Below, in pieces: positions 7,607-16,119 of a stretch of 64,000 nucleotides of DNA (position 1 is the first letter of the stretch; every line of letters begins with the position of its first letter). Under the pieces are notes generated by a model. The model was not told where the DNA came from. It saw only the letters and a list, made by a program, of their open reading frames with translations, and searched no databases. This DNA is from Accumulibacter sp964420975 (GTDB lineage: Bacteria > Pseudomonadota > Gammaproteobacteria > Burkholderiales > Rhodocyclaceae): positions 35,339-99,338 of the forward strand of contig CAYQVH010000010.1 in assembly GCA_964420975.1 (NCBI GenBank), written 5' to 3'. The position numbers and the translations under genes are program-made.

Positions 7607-8794
7607 ATGAGCACGGGCCAGCGACGCATTGCCCACCTCGACATGGACGCTTTCTATGCTTCGGTCGCCGTGCTGCGTTACCCGGAGCTGCGCGGCAAGG
7701 CGGTGGTCATCGGGGGCGGAGACGGCCACCAACCGCTGCTGAAGGCGGACGGTACGTACCGTTTCGCTCATTTGCAAGATTACAGCGGCCGCGGTGTGGT
7801 GACCACGGCGAGCTACGAAGCACGCGCATTAGGCGTCTTTTCGGCGATGGGAATCATGAAAGCGGCTCGCCTGGCGCCGACCGCCATCCTCTTGCCCGTC
7901 GATTTTGCCGCCTATCGACACTATTCGCGACGCTTCAAGCAGGCAGTCGCCGACATCGCGCCGATGATTGAAGACCGCGGCATCGACGAAATCTACATCG
8001 ACCTCAGCGCGCTGCCGCAACCGACACTGCCCCTGGCGCAGCAGCTCAAACTCGCGGTGCGCCGGGCGACCGGACTGTCGTGCTCGATCGCCGTCGCACC
8101 CAACAAGCTGCTCGCCAAGATCGGCTCTGACCTCGACAAGCCCGACGGACTGACCGTGCTCACCGGCGACGACCTCGAAGCGCGCGTCTGGCCACTGCCG
8201 GTACGCAAGCTAAACGGCGTCGGCCCGAAAACCGAGCAGCGCCTGGCGGCGCTGGGAATCGACCGCATCGGTGATCTCGCGCAGAGCACGGCGAGCGTTC
8301 TCGGGCCGCACTTTGGCCGCGCTTACGCGAGCTGGCTGCTGGCAGCCGCCCGCGGCATCGACGAACGACCGGTGGTAACGAGTAGCGAGCCGAAGTCGAT
8401 CAGCCGAGAGACGACGTTCGAACGTGACCTCCATGCGCGTGACGACCGTGGCGTGTTGCGCGCGATCTTTTCCGGCCTTTGTGCCGACGTTGCTGACGAC
8501 CTCCGCCGGCAACGCTGTCGTGGGCGCACGATCGGCATCAAGCTGCGTTTTGCCGATTTCCAGACCCTTACCCGCGATTTGACGCTGGCGGCTGCGACTG
8601 CCGACGCGGCCGTGATCCGACGCGCCGCCGGCGAATGTTTGCGCCGCGTTCCCCTCGAACGTCGCTTGCGCCTACTCGGCGTACGAGTCAGCAAGCTGGC
8701 TGCGAACGGCGACGACGACCGCCAGACGGCGCCAATTCAGGGCGAACTGACGCTCTCGTTACCGCTTGACGAACCGACGTCAGCACGCAGGTGA
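7607..8794 (+). CDS. dinB: DNA polymerase IV (Y-family, DinB)
   Basis: A 395-residue error-prone translesion polymerase. The palm carries D12 in HLDMDAFYASV and the second acidic pair in GIDEIYIDLSAL; helix-hairpin-helix residues follow in KLNGVGPKTEQRLAALGI and the little-finger domain starts near the TTFERDL motif. Compared with E. coli DinB there is an insertion of roughly 20-25 residues between AVVIGGG and GVVTTASYEAR (KADGTYRFAHLQDYS region). A canonical C-terminal clamp-binding QLxLF is not obvious; the end reads GELTLSLPLDEP. An upstream in-frame TTG (7601) is possible but the ATG at 7607 fits better. No LexA box was recognised upstream. Confidence 0.92.
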   Translation: MSTGQRRIAHLDMDAFYASVAVLRYPELRGKAVVIGGGDGHQPLLKADGTYRFAHLQDYSGRGVVTTASYEARALGVFSAMGIMKAARLAPTAILLPVDFAAYRHYSRRFKQAVADIAPMIEDRGIDEIYIDLSALPQPTLPLAQQLKLAVRRATGLSCSIAVAPNKLLAKIGSDLDKPDGLTVLTGDDLEARVWPLPVRKLNGVGPKTEQRLAALGIDRIGDLAQSTASVLGPHFGRAYASWLLAAARGIDERPVVTSSEPKSISRETTFERDLHARDDRGVLRAIFSGLCADVADDLRRQRCRGRTIGIKLRFADFQTLTRDLTLAAATADAAVIRRAAGECLRRVPLERRLRLLGVRVSKLAANGDDDRQTAPIQGELTLSLPLDEPTSARR

Positions 8795-8825
8795 AGCCCG
8801 TGCCGCGCGACCTCGCTCGTTTCGA

Positions 8826-10067
8826 TTACTCGGCGATCCCTGCGGCCCGGCGGAGCAGGGCGACTTGGGCTGGCAGACAGCGCGTTCGCAGATCGTAGGC
8901 GTCGACGACGCGTTGCCGCGCCGCCTGCCGCAGGGGGAGTAGTTCCGCGCGTCGCTGGAGTACATCCGCAACGGTGTTGGCGATCTCTGCCGGGGAAAAG
9001 AAATCGACCAGCAAGCCGTTCCGTCCGTCTTCGATGACTTCCTCGACCGGCGCCGTACGCGAGGCGACGATCAGGCAACCCATGCTCATCGCCTCGAGCA
9101 GCGACCAGCTGAGGACAAACGGATACGTCAGATAGAGGTGCACCGTCGACACCTGCAGCAGTTCGGTCAGCACGGCGTGCGGAACCTTGCCGACAAAGTG
9201 AACGCGGCGAAGATCGAGGCGGCCGGCGACTTGTTCGAGAAAGTGACGCTTCCACGTGCTGCCCGTCGGCGCGGCGGCACCGTAGCTGACCCCCTCCCCG
9301 CCGACGACAATGACCTGCAAGCGGCGGCGCTGGGCCAGCAGTTCAGGCAGCGCGCGCATGAAGACGTGATAACCCCGATACGGTTCGAGCTCGCGCGCGA
9401 CAAAGGTAAGCACTTCGTCGCCGGGACAGAGTTCGAGGCCGGCCCTCCCGAGGTGAATGCGGGCCGCCGGGTTTGGCATCAGCTGATCGCTGTCGATGCC
9501 ATCGTGGATCACGGTGATCTTCCCGCGCAGCACTTCCGGGTGGCGATCGCGCTGGAACCGGGTTGGCGCCACGCCCTGATCGGCAGCGACCAGCGCATGC
9601 AACAAGTGGGAATTCTTCAGCCGCAATCGCTGTTGACCATCGAGACTGCTTTGCCCGAACTCCGGATCGAAGAAGGCATCGCCCCCTTCGCCGCCGTAGT
9701 AATACTCGGCATAGACCAGCAGGGGGACGTTTGGAAAGACGTCCTTGACGAAATACGCCTCGCCCCAGCCGGAATGCGCGAAAATGACGTCAGGAACAAA
9801 GCCCTGCTTTCTCAGGCGGTCGAGGCAACGCGCAACCGAATCACCCCGGGCGGTCTTCGCCAGACTCTCCTGAACCTCGGGTGGCGCCTCGCGCAAGGCA
9901 GCCTGCGGGGCCGCGCGCGGCCGATGCCGGATGATCCGCACGCCTGGGGTCGCCAGCCTTGGCGGGTTGACCGTCAGCGCCAGCACCTCGTCGCCCGCCG
10001 CCGCGAGGGCCGGAGCCAAGTGCTTGAACTGGCCGGGAAAGTTCTGGTGGATGAAGACGACCTTCAT
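8826..10067 (-). CDS. Glycosyltransferase, GT4 type
   Basis: A 413-residue cytosolic glycosyltransferase with the GT-B fold. The N-terminal half (MKVVFIHQNFPGQFKHLA onward) is the acceptor-binding domain of the Glyco_trans_4 type; the C-terminal half has the GT4 nucleotide-sugar site (LTFVARELEPYRGYHVFMRAL, VVGGEGVSYG, and PFVLSWSLLEAMSMGCLIVAS with RTAPVEEVIEDG). The E-x7-E pattern is approximated by the SLLEAM...PVEEV stretch. Such enzymes transfer sugars for capsule, exopolysaccharide or LPS; substrate unknown. The frame runs 32 codons further upstream, but the ATG at 10067 gives the usual MKVxFxHQNFPGQ start. Convergent with dinB (31 bp apart); it stands alone rather than in a polysaccharide cluster. 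Confidence 0.88.
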   Translation of the reverse strand: MKVVFIHQNFPGQFKHLAPALAAAGDEVLALTVNPPRLATPGVRIIRHRPRAAPQAALREAPPEVQESLAKTARGDSVARCLDRLRKQGFVPDVIFAHSGWGEAYFVKDVFPNVPLLVYAEYYYGGEGGDAFFDPEFGQSSLDGQQRLRLKNSHLLHALVAADQGVAPTRFQRDRHPEVLRGKITVIHDGIDSDQLMPNPAARIHLGRAGLELCPGDEVLTFVARELEPYRGYHVFMRALPELLAQRRRLQVIVVGGEGVSYGAAAPTGSTWKRHFLEQVAGRLDLRRVHFVGKVPHAVLTELLQVSTVHLYLTYPFVLSWSLLEAMSMGCLIVASRTAPVEEVIEDGRNGLLVDFFSPAEIANTVADVLQRRAELLPLRQAARQRVVDAYDLRTRCLPAQVALLRRAAGIAE

Positions 10068-10187
10068 GGCGCAGCGGGCAGTGCGCAAACCACCGCCGGA
10101 CGGCGCGTGTGGCAATATCCGCGAGCATCGCGGGCGCTGCTGCGGTTGAGGCGAGACCAGCACACGCTTGGTAAGTGGAGAAGACGC

Positions 10188-10640
10188 ATGCCGTTTCTAA
10201 GCTGGCGAATGAAGTACCGGGTCGGCGTCGACCAGATCGATGAGGAACACAGGTATCTGTTTGCCCTGATCAACGAATTTCATGACGGCCATCTCGGCGG
10301 CGCGCAGCGACACGCTCTGCAGCGCATCCTCAATCGTTTGGTGCAATATGCCGAAACGCACTTTCGCCACGAAGAGGCGATCATGCAGGCGGAAGGCTAT
10401 CCGATCTACGCCGCGCACTGCAAACTGCACGAGGAGCTTTACCTGACGATCTACCGACTCTCCGAAGACCTGGCCAGCGGCTCCCTGCGGGTCGACATGG
10501 ATACGGTTCGCTTTATCCGCAGTTGGTTGGTTAGCCATATTGCGCAACACGACCTGCAATTTGCCGGCTATCTCGCTTGCCGCAACCCGCTCGCGGTCGC
10601 TGACCGCAGTGACCCGCCCGCGTCCGAGGAAACGAAGTAG
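10188..10640 (+). CDS. Bacteriohemerythrin
   Basis: A 150-residue single-domain hemerythrin. The di-iron ligands are visible in order: His in DEEHRYLF, His in ETHFRHEE with its Glu, His in YAAHCKLHEE (two), and the final His/Asp pair in HIAQHDLQF. These proteins bind O2 reversibly with a di-iron-oxo site and may store, deliver or sense O2, useful in a microaerobic denitrifier. The much longer open frame in front is antisense to the glycosyltransferase gene and is ignored; the ATG at 10188 starts the WRMKYRVGVDQIDEEH block. The C-terminal 20 residues are polar and non-conserved. Confidence 0.93.
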   Translation: MPFLSWRMKYRVGVDQIDEEHRYLFALINEFHDGHLGGAQRHALQRILNRLVQYAETHFRHEEAIMQAEGYPIYAAHCKLHEELYLTIYRLSEDLASGSLRVDMDTVRFIRSWLVSHIAQHDLQFAGYLACRNPLAVADRSDPPASEETK

Positions 10641-10674
10641 AATCCGACTGTCTGCTCTACTCGCCCCTTCCCCC

Positions 10675-11586
10675 ATGCCTACGTTTCAGGACGTCATTCT
10701 GCGTCTCCAGGATTTCTGGGACAAACAGGGTTGTGCGCTGCTGCAACCCTACGACATCGAGGTCGGCGCCGGCACCTTCCATACCGCGACCTTTCTGCGT
10801 GCCATAGGCCCCGAGCCGTGGCATGCGGCCTATGTTCAACCCTCGCGGCGGCCAAAAGACGGTCGTTACGGCGAAAACCCCAATCGCATGCAACACTACT
10901 ACCAGTACCAGGTGGTGATGAAACCGTCGCCGGCCAACCTTCAGGACCTCTACCTCGAATCGCTGCGCGCGCTCGGCATCGATACCGGCCAGCATGACAT
11001 CCGCTTCGTTGAAGACGACTGGGAAAGCCCGACGCTGGGCGCCTGGGGCCTGGGCTGGGAAGTCTGGCTAGACGGCATGGAAGTTACCCAGTTTACCTAC
11101 TTTCAGGAGGTTGGCTCGCTCCCCTGCCGACCCGTCCTGGGAGAAATCACCTACGGTATCGAACGCCTGGCGATGTATCTGCAAGGTGTCGAGAACGTTT
11201 TTGACCTGGTCTGGGGAAACGGCCCCGGCTATCGGATTACCTATGGTGACGTCTACCACCAGAACGAAGTCGAACAGTCGAAATACAACTTTGAACAGTC
11301 GAACGTCGAGCTGCTCTTTCGTCACTTTGGCGAGTACGAGGCGGAAGCCCGGCGCTTGATCGCCGCTGGACTCGCGCTGCCGGCTTACGAGATGGTCATG
11401 AAGTGCTCGCACACCTTCAATCTGCTCGACGCGCGGGGCGCCATTTCGGTCACTGAGCGCGCCGCGTACATCGGCCGCGTGCGTGCCTTGGCACGCGAGG
11501 TGGCACAGGCTTATTACGACTCGCGGCAAACGCTCGGCTTTCCGATGTGCAAGCGCACGGCTGACCGCGAGGAGCGCCGAGCATGA
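10675..11586 (+). CDS. glyQ: Glycine--tRNA ligase alpha subunit
   Basis: A 303-residue catalytic subunit of the heterotetrameric bacterial glycyl-tRNA synthetase (alpha2beta2). Characteristic stretches include TFQDVILRLQDFWDKQGC at the start, YVQPSRRPKDGRYGENPNR, EVWLDGMEVTQFTYFQ and CSHTFNLLDARGAISVTER. The ATG at 10675 is the family start; an upstream extension in frame lies inside the hemerythrin gene. It is followed by glyS with a 4-bp ATGA overlap, giving coupled translation of the two subunits. Confidence 0.97.
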   Translation: MPTFQDVILRLQDFWDKQGCALLQPYDIEVGAGTFHTATFLRAIGPEPWHAAYVQPSRRPKDGRYGENPNRMQHYYQYQVVMKPSPANLQDLYLESLRALGIDTGQHDIRFVEDDWESPTLGAWGLGWEVWLDGMEVTQFTYFQEVGSLPCRPVLGEITYGIERLAMYLQGVENVFDLVWGNGPGYRITYGDVYHQNEVEQSKYNFEQSNVELLFRHFGEYEAEARRLIAAGLALPAYEMVMKCSHTFNLLDARGAISVTERAAYIGRVRALAREVAQAYYDSRQTLGFPMCKRTADREERRA

Positions 11587-13655
11587 GCGACACGCTGCTG
11601 ATCGAGCTGCTGACCGAAGAATTGCCGCCAAAGTCGCTGCGCCTGCTGGCGACGGTGTTTGCCGAGACCGTTTTCGCCGCGCTGAAGGCGCAACAGTTTG
11701 CTGGCGACGACAGCGTCTGCACGCCGTATGCGACGCCACGCCGGCTGGCGTTGACCGTCACTCGGGTGGCCGCGCAGCAACCCGACCGGGTCCTCGAAAA
11801 GAAGGGACCTGCGGTTGGCAGCGGTATCGACACCGACGGCAAGCCGACCCCGGCGCTGACCGGCTTCCTGCGCGCTGCCGGAGTGAGCTTCGAGCAACTG
11901 CAGCGACGCCGCGACGGCAAGGCCGAGTACTTTGTCGCCCGCTGGACGAAAACCGGCGAAGCGCTGGCCGCCCACCTCGCCGAGATCGTCACCCAGGCGC
12001 TCCGCAAGCTGCCGATCGCCAAGGTGATGCGCTGGGGCGATTCCGAGCATCAGTTTGTGCGCCCGGTGCACGGGCTGATCCTGCTTCACGGCGAGCAGGT
12101 CGTATCTGGCAGCGTGCTTGGGCTCGACAGCGGGCGCCGCACACTGGGCCATCGCTTCCTGTCGGCTGGCGAGCTTGCCATCGACTCCGCCGACGACTAC
12201 CCGACACGTCTCGCCGCGGCCAAGGTGATCGCGTCCTTTGAGCAACGCCGGTCGACGATCGCGACCCAACTTGCGGCGGTTGCCGACGGCTTGCAAGCAC
12301 AGATCAAGGCGGCGGACGAACTGCTCGACGAAGTCACTGCGCTGGTCGAGTGGCCGGCGGTGTATGTCGGTCGTTTTGAGCCCGAGTACCTCGAAGTGCC
12401 GCAGGAATGTTTGATCCTGACCATGCAGCAGAATCAGAAGTACTTCCCGCTGCTCGACCGAGAAGGCAAGCTGCTGAATCAGTTCCTGATCGTCTCCAAC
12501 ATGGAGATCGATGATCCGTCGAACATCGTCCGCGGCAACGAGCGCGTCGTCCGCCCGCGCCTGGCCGACGCCCGCTTTTTCTTCAATCAGGACCGCAAGG
12601 CCGGTTTCGCCAGTCGTGTCGTCGGCCTTGGTGCGGTGGTGTATCACCATCAGCTCGGCTCTCAGGGAGACCGCGCGCAGCGACTTGGACGGATCGCTCG
12701 CCACATCGGCAACAAGCTGCATGCCGACGGCAATCTCGCCGAACGCGCCGCGCTGTTCTCAAAGATCGACCTGCTGACCGACATGGTCGGCGAGTTCCCC
12801 GAACTGCAAGGCATCATGGGCCGCTACTATCTGCTGCACGAAGGCGGTCTGCCGGTTGTCGCCGACGCCATCGAGCAGCACTATCGGCCACGTTTCGCGG
12901 GCGACGCGCTACCCCAGGGCAACATCGCGTGTGCTGCCGCCCTCGCCGACAAGCTCGACGCGCTGGTCGGATTTTTCGCGATCGGCCAGGTGCCAACCGG
13001 CGACAAGGACCCCTTCGCCTTGCGCCGCGCCGCGCTCGGCGTTCTGCGCATTCTGATGGAAACCCCTCTGCCGCTCGACCTCGGCGAACTGGTCGCGGTG
13101 GCGAAAGAGGCATTGCGTCAGCAGGGCGTTCCCGTGCCAGCGATCGACGAGTCGTTGCGGGGCTTCCTGCTCGATCGGCTGCGCGGCCTGCTGCGGGAGA
13201 TGGGGCATTCGGCCGACGTCGTTGAAGCGGTGCTCGCGCAGCGCCCGACGCGGATCGACCTCGTCCCGCAAAAGCTGTCGGCGGTCGGTGAGTTCCTCAA
13301 GCTGCCCGAAGCGCTGGCCCTGGCGGCGGCCAACAAACGCATCGGCAACCTTCTCAAGAAAGCCAACGAAGCCTTTCCGGACCCTGACCTTGCGCTCTTC
13401 GAAGAGGACGCCGAAAGGGCGCTGTTCCAGCGCGTGTCGCTGATGACGCCAGTTGTCCGATCGCACGTCGCGAACGAGGATTATGCTGACGCCCTCAAGG
13501 TGCTCGCCTCGGTCCGCGCCGAGGTCGACCGCTTCTTTGACGAGGTGATGGTTAACGTCGACGAACCGCTGTTGCGGCGTAATCGGCTCGGTCTGCTGCA
13601 GGCGCTGTTCGAGCAGCTCAACGCGGTCGCCGACCTTTCGAAGCTGGCCGTATGA
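11583..13655 (+). CDS. glyS: Glycine--tRNA ligase beta subunit
   Basis: The 690-residue beta subunit that binds tRNA-Gly. It begins with the family's LLIELLTEELPPKSL and contains EWPAVYVGRFEPEYLEVP, VVRPRLADARFFFNQDRK and, in the C-terminal region, the HD-like and anticodon-binding segments (DALVGFFAIGQVPTGDKDPFALRRAALG; DDVMVNV-like FFDEVMVNVDE). Length is normal (about 690). Overlaps glyQ by 4 bp and gmhB by 4 bp. Confidence 0.97.
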   Translation: MSDTLLIELLTEELPPKSLRLLATVFAETVFAALKAQQFAGDDSVCTPYATPRRLALTVTRVAAQQPDRVLEKKGPAVGSGIDTDGKPTPALTGFLRAAGVSFEQLQRRRDGKAEYFVARWTKTGEALAAHLAEIVTQALRKLPIAKVMRWGDSEHQFVRPVHGLILLHGEQVVSGSVLGLDSGRRTLGHRFLSAGELAIDSADDYPTRLAAAKVIASFEQRRSTIATQLAAVADGLQAQIKAADELLDEVTALVEWPAVYVGRFEPEYLEVPQECLILTMQQNQKYFPLLDREGKLLNQFLIVSNMEIDDPSNIVRGNERVVRPRLADARFFFNQDRKAGFASRVVGLGAVVYHHQLGSQGDRAQRLGRIARHIGNKLHADGNLAERAALFSKIDLLTDMVGEFPELQGIMGRYYLLHEGGLPVVADAIEQHYRPRFAGDALPQGNIACAAALADKLDALVGFFAIGQVPTGDKDPFALRRAALGVLRILMETPLPLDLGELVAVAKEALRQQGVPVPAIDESLRGFLLDRLRGLLREMGHSADVVEAVLAQRPTRIDLVPQKLSAVGEFLKLPEALALAAANKRIGNLLKKANEAFPDPDLALFEEDAERALFQRVSLMTPVVRSHVANEDYADALKVLASVRAEVDRFFDEVMVNVDEPLLRRNRLGLLQALFEQLNAVADLSKLAV

Positions 13656-14188
13656 AGCTCGTGATCCTCGACCGCGACGGGGTGATCAACTACGACTCGA
13701 AGCAGTTCATCAAGTCTCCAGCCGAGTGGCGACCGATTCCGGGCAGCATCGAGGCGATTGCGCGACTTTGCCAGGCCGGCTACCGGGTCGTCGTCGCAAC
13801 CAACCAATCGGGGATCGGTCGCGGGCTGTTCGACATGGACACGTTGAACGCCATCCACCAGAAAATGCACGCGGCGGTCCTCACCGCCGGCGGGCGAATA
13901 GACGCCATCTATTATTGTCCCCACCCGGTCGACGCGGGCTGCCGCTGCCGAAAGCCGGCGACCGGCATGTTTGATCGCATCGCCAGCTGCTTCAACGTCA
14001 GCCTGGCTGGCGTGCCGGCGATTGGCGATTCGCTGCGCGACCTGCAAGCCGCTGCCGCCGTCGCTGCCGAACCGATTCTGGTTCTCACCGGCAAGGGAAC
14101 GGAAACCAAGACGGCTGGCGGACTTCCCGACGCCACGCGCATTTTTCCGGATCTGGCGACGGCGACCGACCACATCCTGCGCGTGTAA
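13652..14188 (+). CDS. gmhB: D-glycero-beta-D-manno-heptose 1,7-bisphosphate 7-phosphatase
   Basis: A 178-residue HAD-superfamily (HAD-IIIA) phosphatase. Motif I is LDRDGVINYDS, with the nucleophile D7 and acid D9; the zinc-binding loop appears as YYCPHPVDAGCRCRKP, with three of its cysteines and one histidine; motif IV is AIGDSLRDLQAA. The enzyme removes the 7-phosphate of heptose bisphosphate in the ADP-heptose pathway for LPS inner core. ATGA overlap with glyS and a TAATG overlap with plsC. This order glyQS-gmhB-plsC is common in betaproteobacteria. Confidence 0.95.
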   Translation: MKLVILDRDGVINYDSKQFIKSPAEWRPIPGSIEAIARLCQAGYRVVVATNQSGIGRGLFDMDTLNAIHQKMHAAVLTAGGRIDAIYYCPHPVDAGCRCRKPATGMFDRIASCFNVSLAGVPAIGDSLRDLQAAAAVAAEPILVLTGKGTETKTAGGLPDATRIFPDLATATDHILRV

Positions 14189-14931
14189 TGCGGGTGTTGC
14201 GTTCGTCGCTGTTCCTGCTCCTGGTCGTTCCGTGGACCGCCGTGTTTGGTACGCTGGTTTCGCTCGCCCTCATCGCGCCGATGCCTGTGCGCTACCGGAT
14301 CATCGCCGTCTGGCGGGTGGGCTTCATGGTTCTCTGCCGATCGGTGGTCGGCGTTCGTTACCGCGTGTTGGGTCGCGAGAACATTCCCCGCCAACCGTCG
14401 GTCATTCTCGCCAAACACCAGTCGGCGTGGGAAACGGTTGGCCTGCAGGACATCTTTCCGCCGCTCGTCTTCGTTCTCAAGAAGGAGCTGCTGCGTCTGC
14501 CCTTCTTCGGCTGGGGGCTGGCCGCACTGAAGATGATTTCGATCGATCGTGGCGACGCCAAGGCCGCGTTGCGGGAGGTTTTTGAACAGGGACGCGAGCG
14601 CCTGGCGGCTGGCTACTGGGTCGTCATCTTTCCCGAAGGCACCCGTGTCGCACCGGGCGAAACTTGCCGTTATCAACCCGGCGGTGCCCATCTGGCTGTT
14701 CGCGCTGGGGCGAAGGTCGTACCGGTGGCGCACGACGCCGGCGAGCTTTGGGCCAAAGGGAGCTTGCGTATTGCACCGGGAGTGATTACGGTCAGTATCG
14801 GTCCGGCGATCGATCCGCAGGGCAAGACCAGTGCGGCGGTCAACCAGCAGGCGGCAGCGTGGATCGAGAGCGAAATGCGCCGCCTGTCGCCACATCGCTA
14901 CCCGGCGGCAAGCGATGCCGTGGCGCCCTGA
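14188..14931 (+). CDS. plsC: 1-acyl-sn-glycerol-3-phosphate acyltransferase
   Basis: A 247-residue membrane-associated enzyme that converts lysophosphatidate to phosphatidate. One hydrophobic helix is seen at about 6-28. The catalytic block is LAKHQSAWETVG, an HX4E version of the usual HX4D, which recurs in betaproteobacterial homologues as I remember them. The substrate-binding motif is IFPEGTRVAPGE. It is joined to gmhB by a 1-bp overlap of stop and start codons, and its 3' end overlaps the next gene by 17 bp. Confidence 0.93.
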   Translation: MRVLRSSLFLLLVVPWTAVFGTLVSLALIAPMPVRYRIIAVWRVGFMVLCRSVVGVRYRVLGRENIPRQPSVILAKHQSAWETVGLQDIFPPLVFVLKKELLRLPFFGWGLAALKMISIDRGDAKAALREVFEQGRERLAAGYWVVIFPEGTRVAPGETCRYQPGGAHLAVRAGAKVVPVAHDAGELWAKGSLRIAPGVITVSIGPAIDPQGKTSAAVNQQAAAWIESEMRRLSPHRYPAASDAVAP

Positions 14932-15655
14932 GCGTTCGGCCACAGCCGAGTCGTCGCGGACGATCACTGTCGGCGACGACCGGCTGGAGTACGTCCTGCA
15001 ACGCAGCAAGCGGCGCACGATCGGTCTGACGGTCGATCGTCGTGGCTTGCGCGTACGCGCACCTGAAAGCGCTTCGCTGACTGAAGTCGAAGCGGCGATC
15101 GTGCGCTATCGCCAGTGGATCAACGACGAGCTGACGCATTGGCAGGGCGAAACGCGGCCGGAAACGATCCGCATCGTCGATGGCCTGAGCCTGCCGCTGC
15201 TCGGACAGGCGCTTACCCTGCGTCTTGCCATAGGCGCCAACCGCTGGCTGTGGAACCCGCATCCGACGCAACCGACGCTGACGCTTTGTCTGCGCACACC
15301 TGGCGAAGCCCGTCGCTTGCTCGAACGGGCGTTGCAATCCCGCGCGCGCGAGCTGTTCGGCGAACGACTGGCGGAACATGCCGCCCGCCTGGGCGTGGCC
15401 CCTCCGCGTCTGTCGCTGTCGGCAGCGCGAACGCGCTGGGGAAGTTGCAGCTCGGTCAGCGGCGTTCGTCTCAACTGGCGCCTGCTGCACTTCCCGCTGC
15501 CGATCATCGATTACGTCGTTGCCCACGAAGTCGCCCATCTCCAGGAGATGAATCACAGCCCGCAGTTCTGGGCGGTTGTTGCCCGACTGCATCCCAATTA
15601 CCGCGACACACGCGCCGAACTCAGGCGCCTCGCGGCCACCTGTCCCGATTGGTAA
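14915..15655 (+). CDS. YgjP-like M48-type metallopeptidase-fold protein (DUF45)
   Basis: A 246-residue cytosolic protein of the YgjP/WLM/SprT-like family. The signature RTRWGSCSS is followed by the metal site HEVAHLQEMNHSPQFW (HExxH plus a third His). The N-terminal part has LEYVLQRSKRRTIGLTVDRRGLRVRAP, typical of the family. Biochemical role is uncertain: some relatives were reported as nucleotide pyrophosphatases rather than proteases. The ATG at 14915 lies within plsC; a longer frame from 14831 would overlap even more and lacks family similarity. In operon with plsC and gloA. Confidence 0.88.
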   Translation: MPWRPERSATAESSRTITVGDDRLEYVLQRSKRRTIGLTVDRRGLRVRAPESASLTEVEAAIVRYRQWINDELTHWQGETRPETIRIVDGLSLPLLGQALTLRLAIGANRWLWNPHPTQPTLTLCLRTPGEARRLLERALQSRARELFGERLAEHAARLGVAPPRLSLSAARTRWGSCSSVSGVRLNWRLLHFPLPIIDYVVAHEVAHLQEMNHSPQFWAVVARLHPNYRDTRAELRRLAATCPDW

Positions 15656-15664
15656 GGAGAACGC

Positions 15665-16057
15665 ATGAGGATCCTGCACACCATGTTGCGCGTCGGCGAT
15701 CTCGAACGCTCGCTGGCTTTTTACACCGGCGTCCTTGGCATGCGCGAACTGCGCCGGCACGACTATCCGGGCGGACGCTTCACGCTCGCCTTTGTGGGCT
15801 ACAGCGCAGAAGTCGACGGGGCGGTGCTCGAACTGACACATAACTGGGACACCTCGTCGTACGCGATCGGCACCGGCTTCGGCCACGTCGCCATTGAAGT
15901 GGACGACGCCTACGCGGCGTGCGAGCAGATCAAAGCGCGCGGCGGCAAGGTCGTCCGCGAAGCGGGACCGATGAAACACGGGACGACCGTGATCGCATTC
16001 GTCGAGGATCCGGACGGCTACACGATCGAACTGATCCAGAAGAAGTCAGCCGCTTGA
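15665..16057 (+). CDS. gloA: Lactoylglutathione lyase (glyoxalase I)
   Basis: A 130-residue glyoxalase I that turns the hemithioacetal of methylglyoxal and glutathione into S-lactoylglutathione. Metal ligands are in place: His in RILHTMLRV, Glu in VLELTHNWD, His in GFGHVAIEV and Glu in YTIELIQ. The Ni2+-type short form is suggested by its length. The ATG follows a taaggag site 5 bp upstream. Last gene of the glyQ operon; a small hairpin (GGCGTCG 16076-16082 / CGACGCC 16095-16101) lies between it and the convergent sensor kinase gene. Confidence 0.95.
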   Translation: MRILHTMLRVGDLERSLAFYTGVLGMRELRRHDYPGGRFTLAFVGYSAEVDGAVLELTHNWDTSSYAIGTGFGHVAIEVDDAYAACEQIKARGGKVVREAGPMKHGTTVIAFVEDPDGYTIELIQKKSAA

Positions 16058-16119
16058 ACCCCCTCCTCCGGTAAAGGCGTCGAGCGCCTGGCGACGACGC
16101 CCAGCGCGCGAAGGGCGAG

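Noticed and set aside
9138..10187. Long upstream extension of the hemerythrin frame
   Set aside because: It is antisense to the glycosyltransferase gene; similarity to hemerythrin begins only at the ATG at 10188.
14188..14931. PlsC as inactive because of HX4E in place of HX4D
   Set aside because: The acidic residue is kept as Glu and the FPEGTR motif is intact; the same variant is common in related proteins as I recall.
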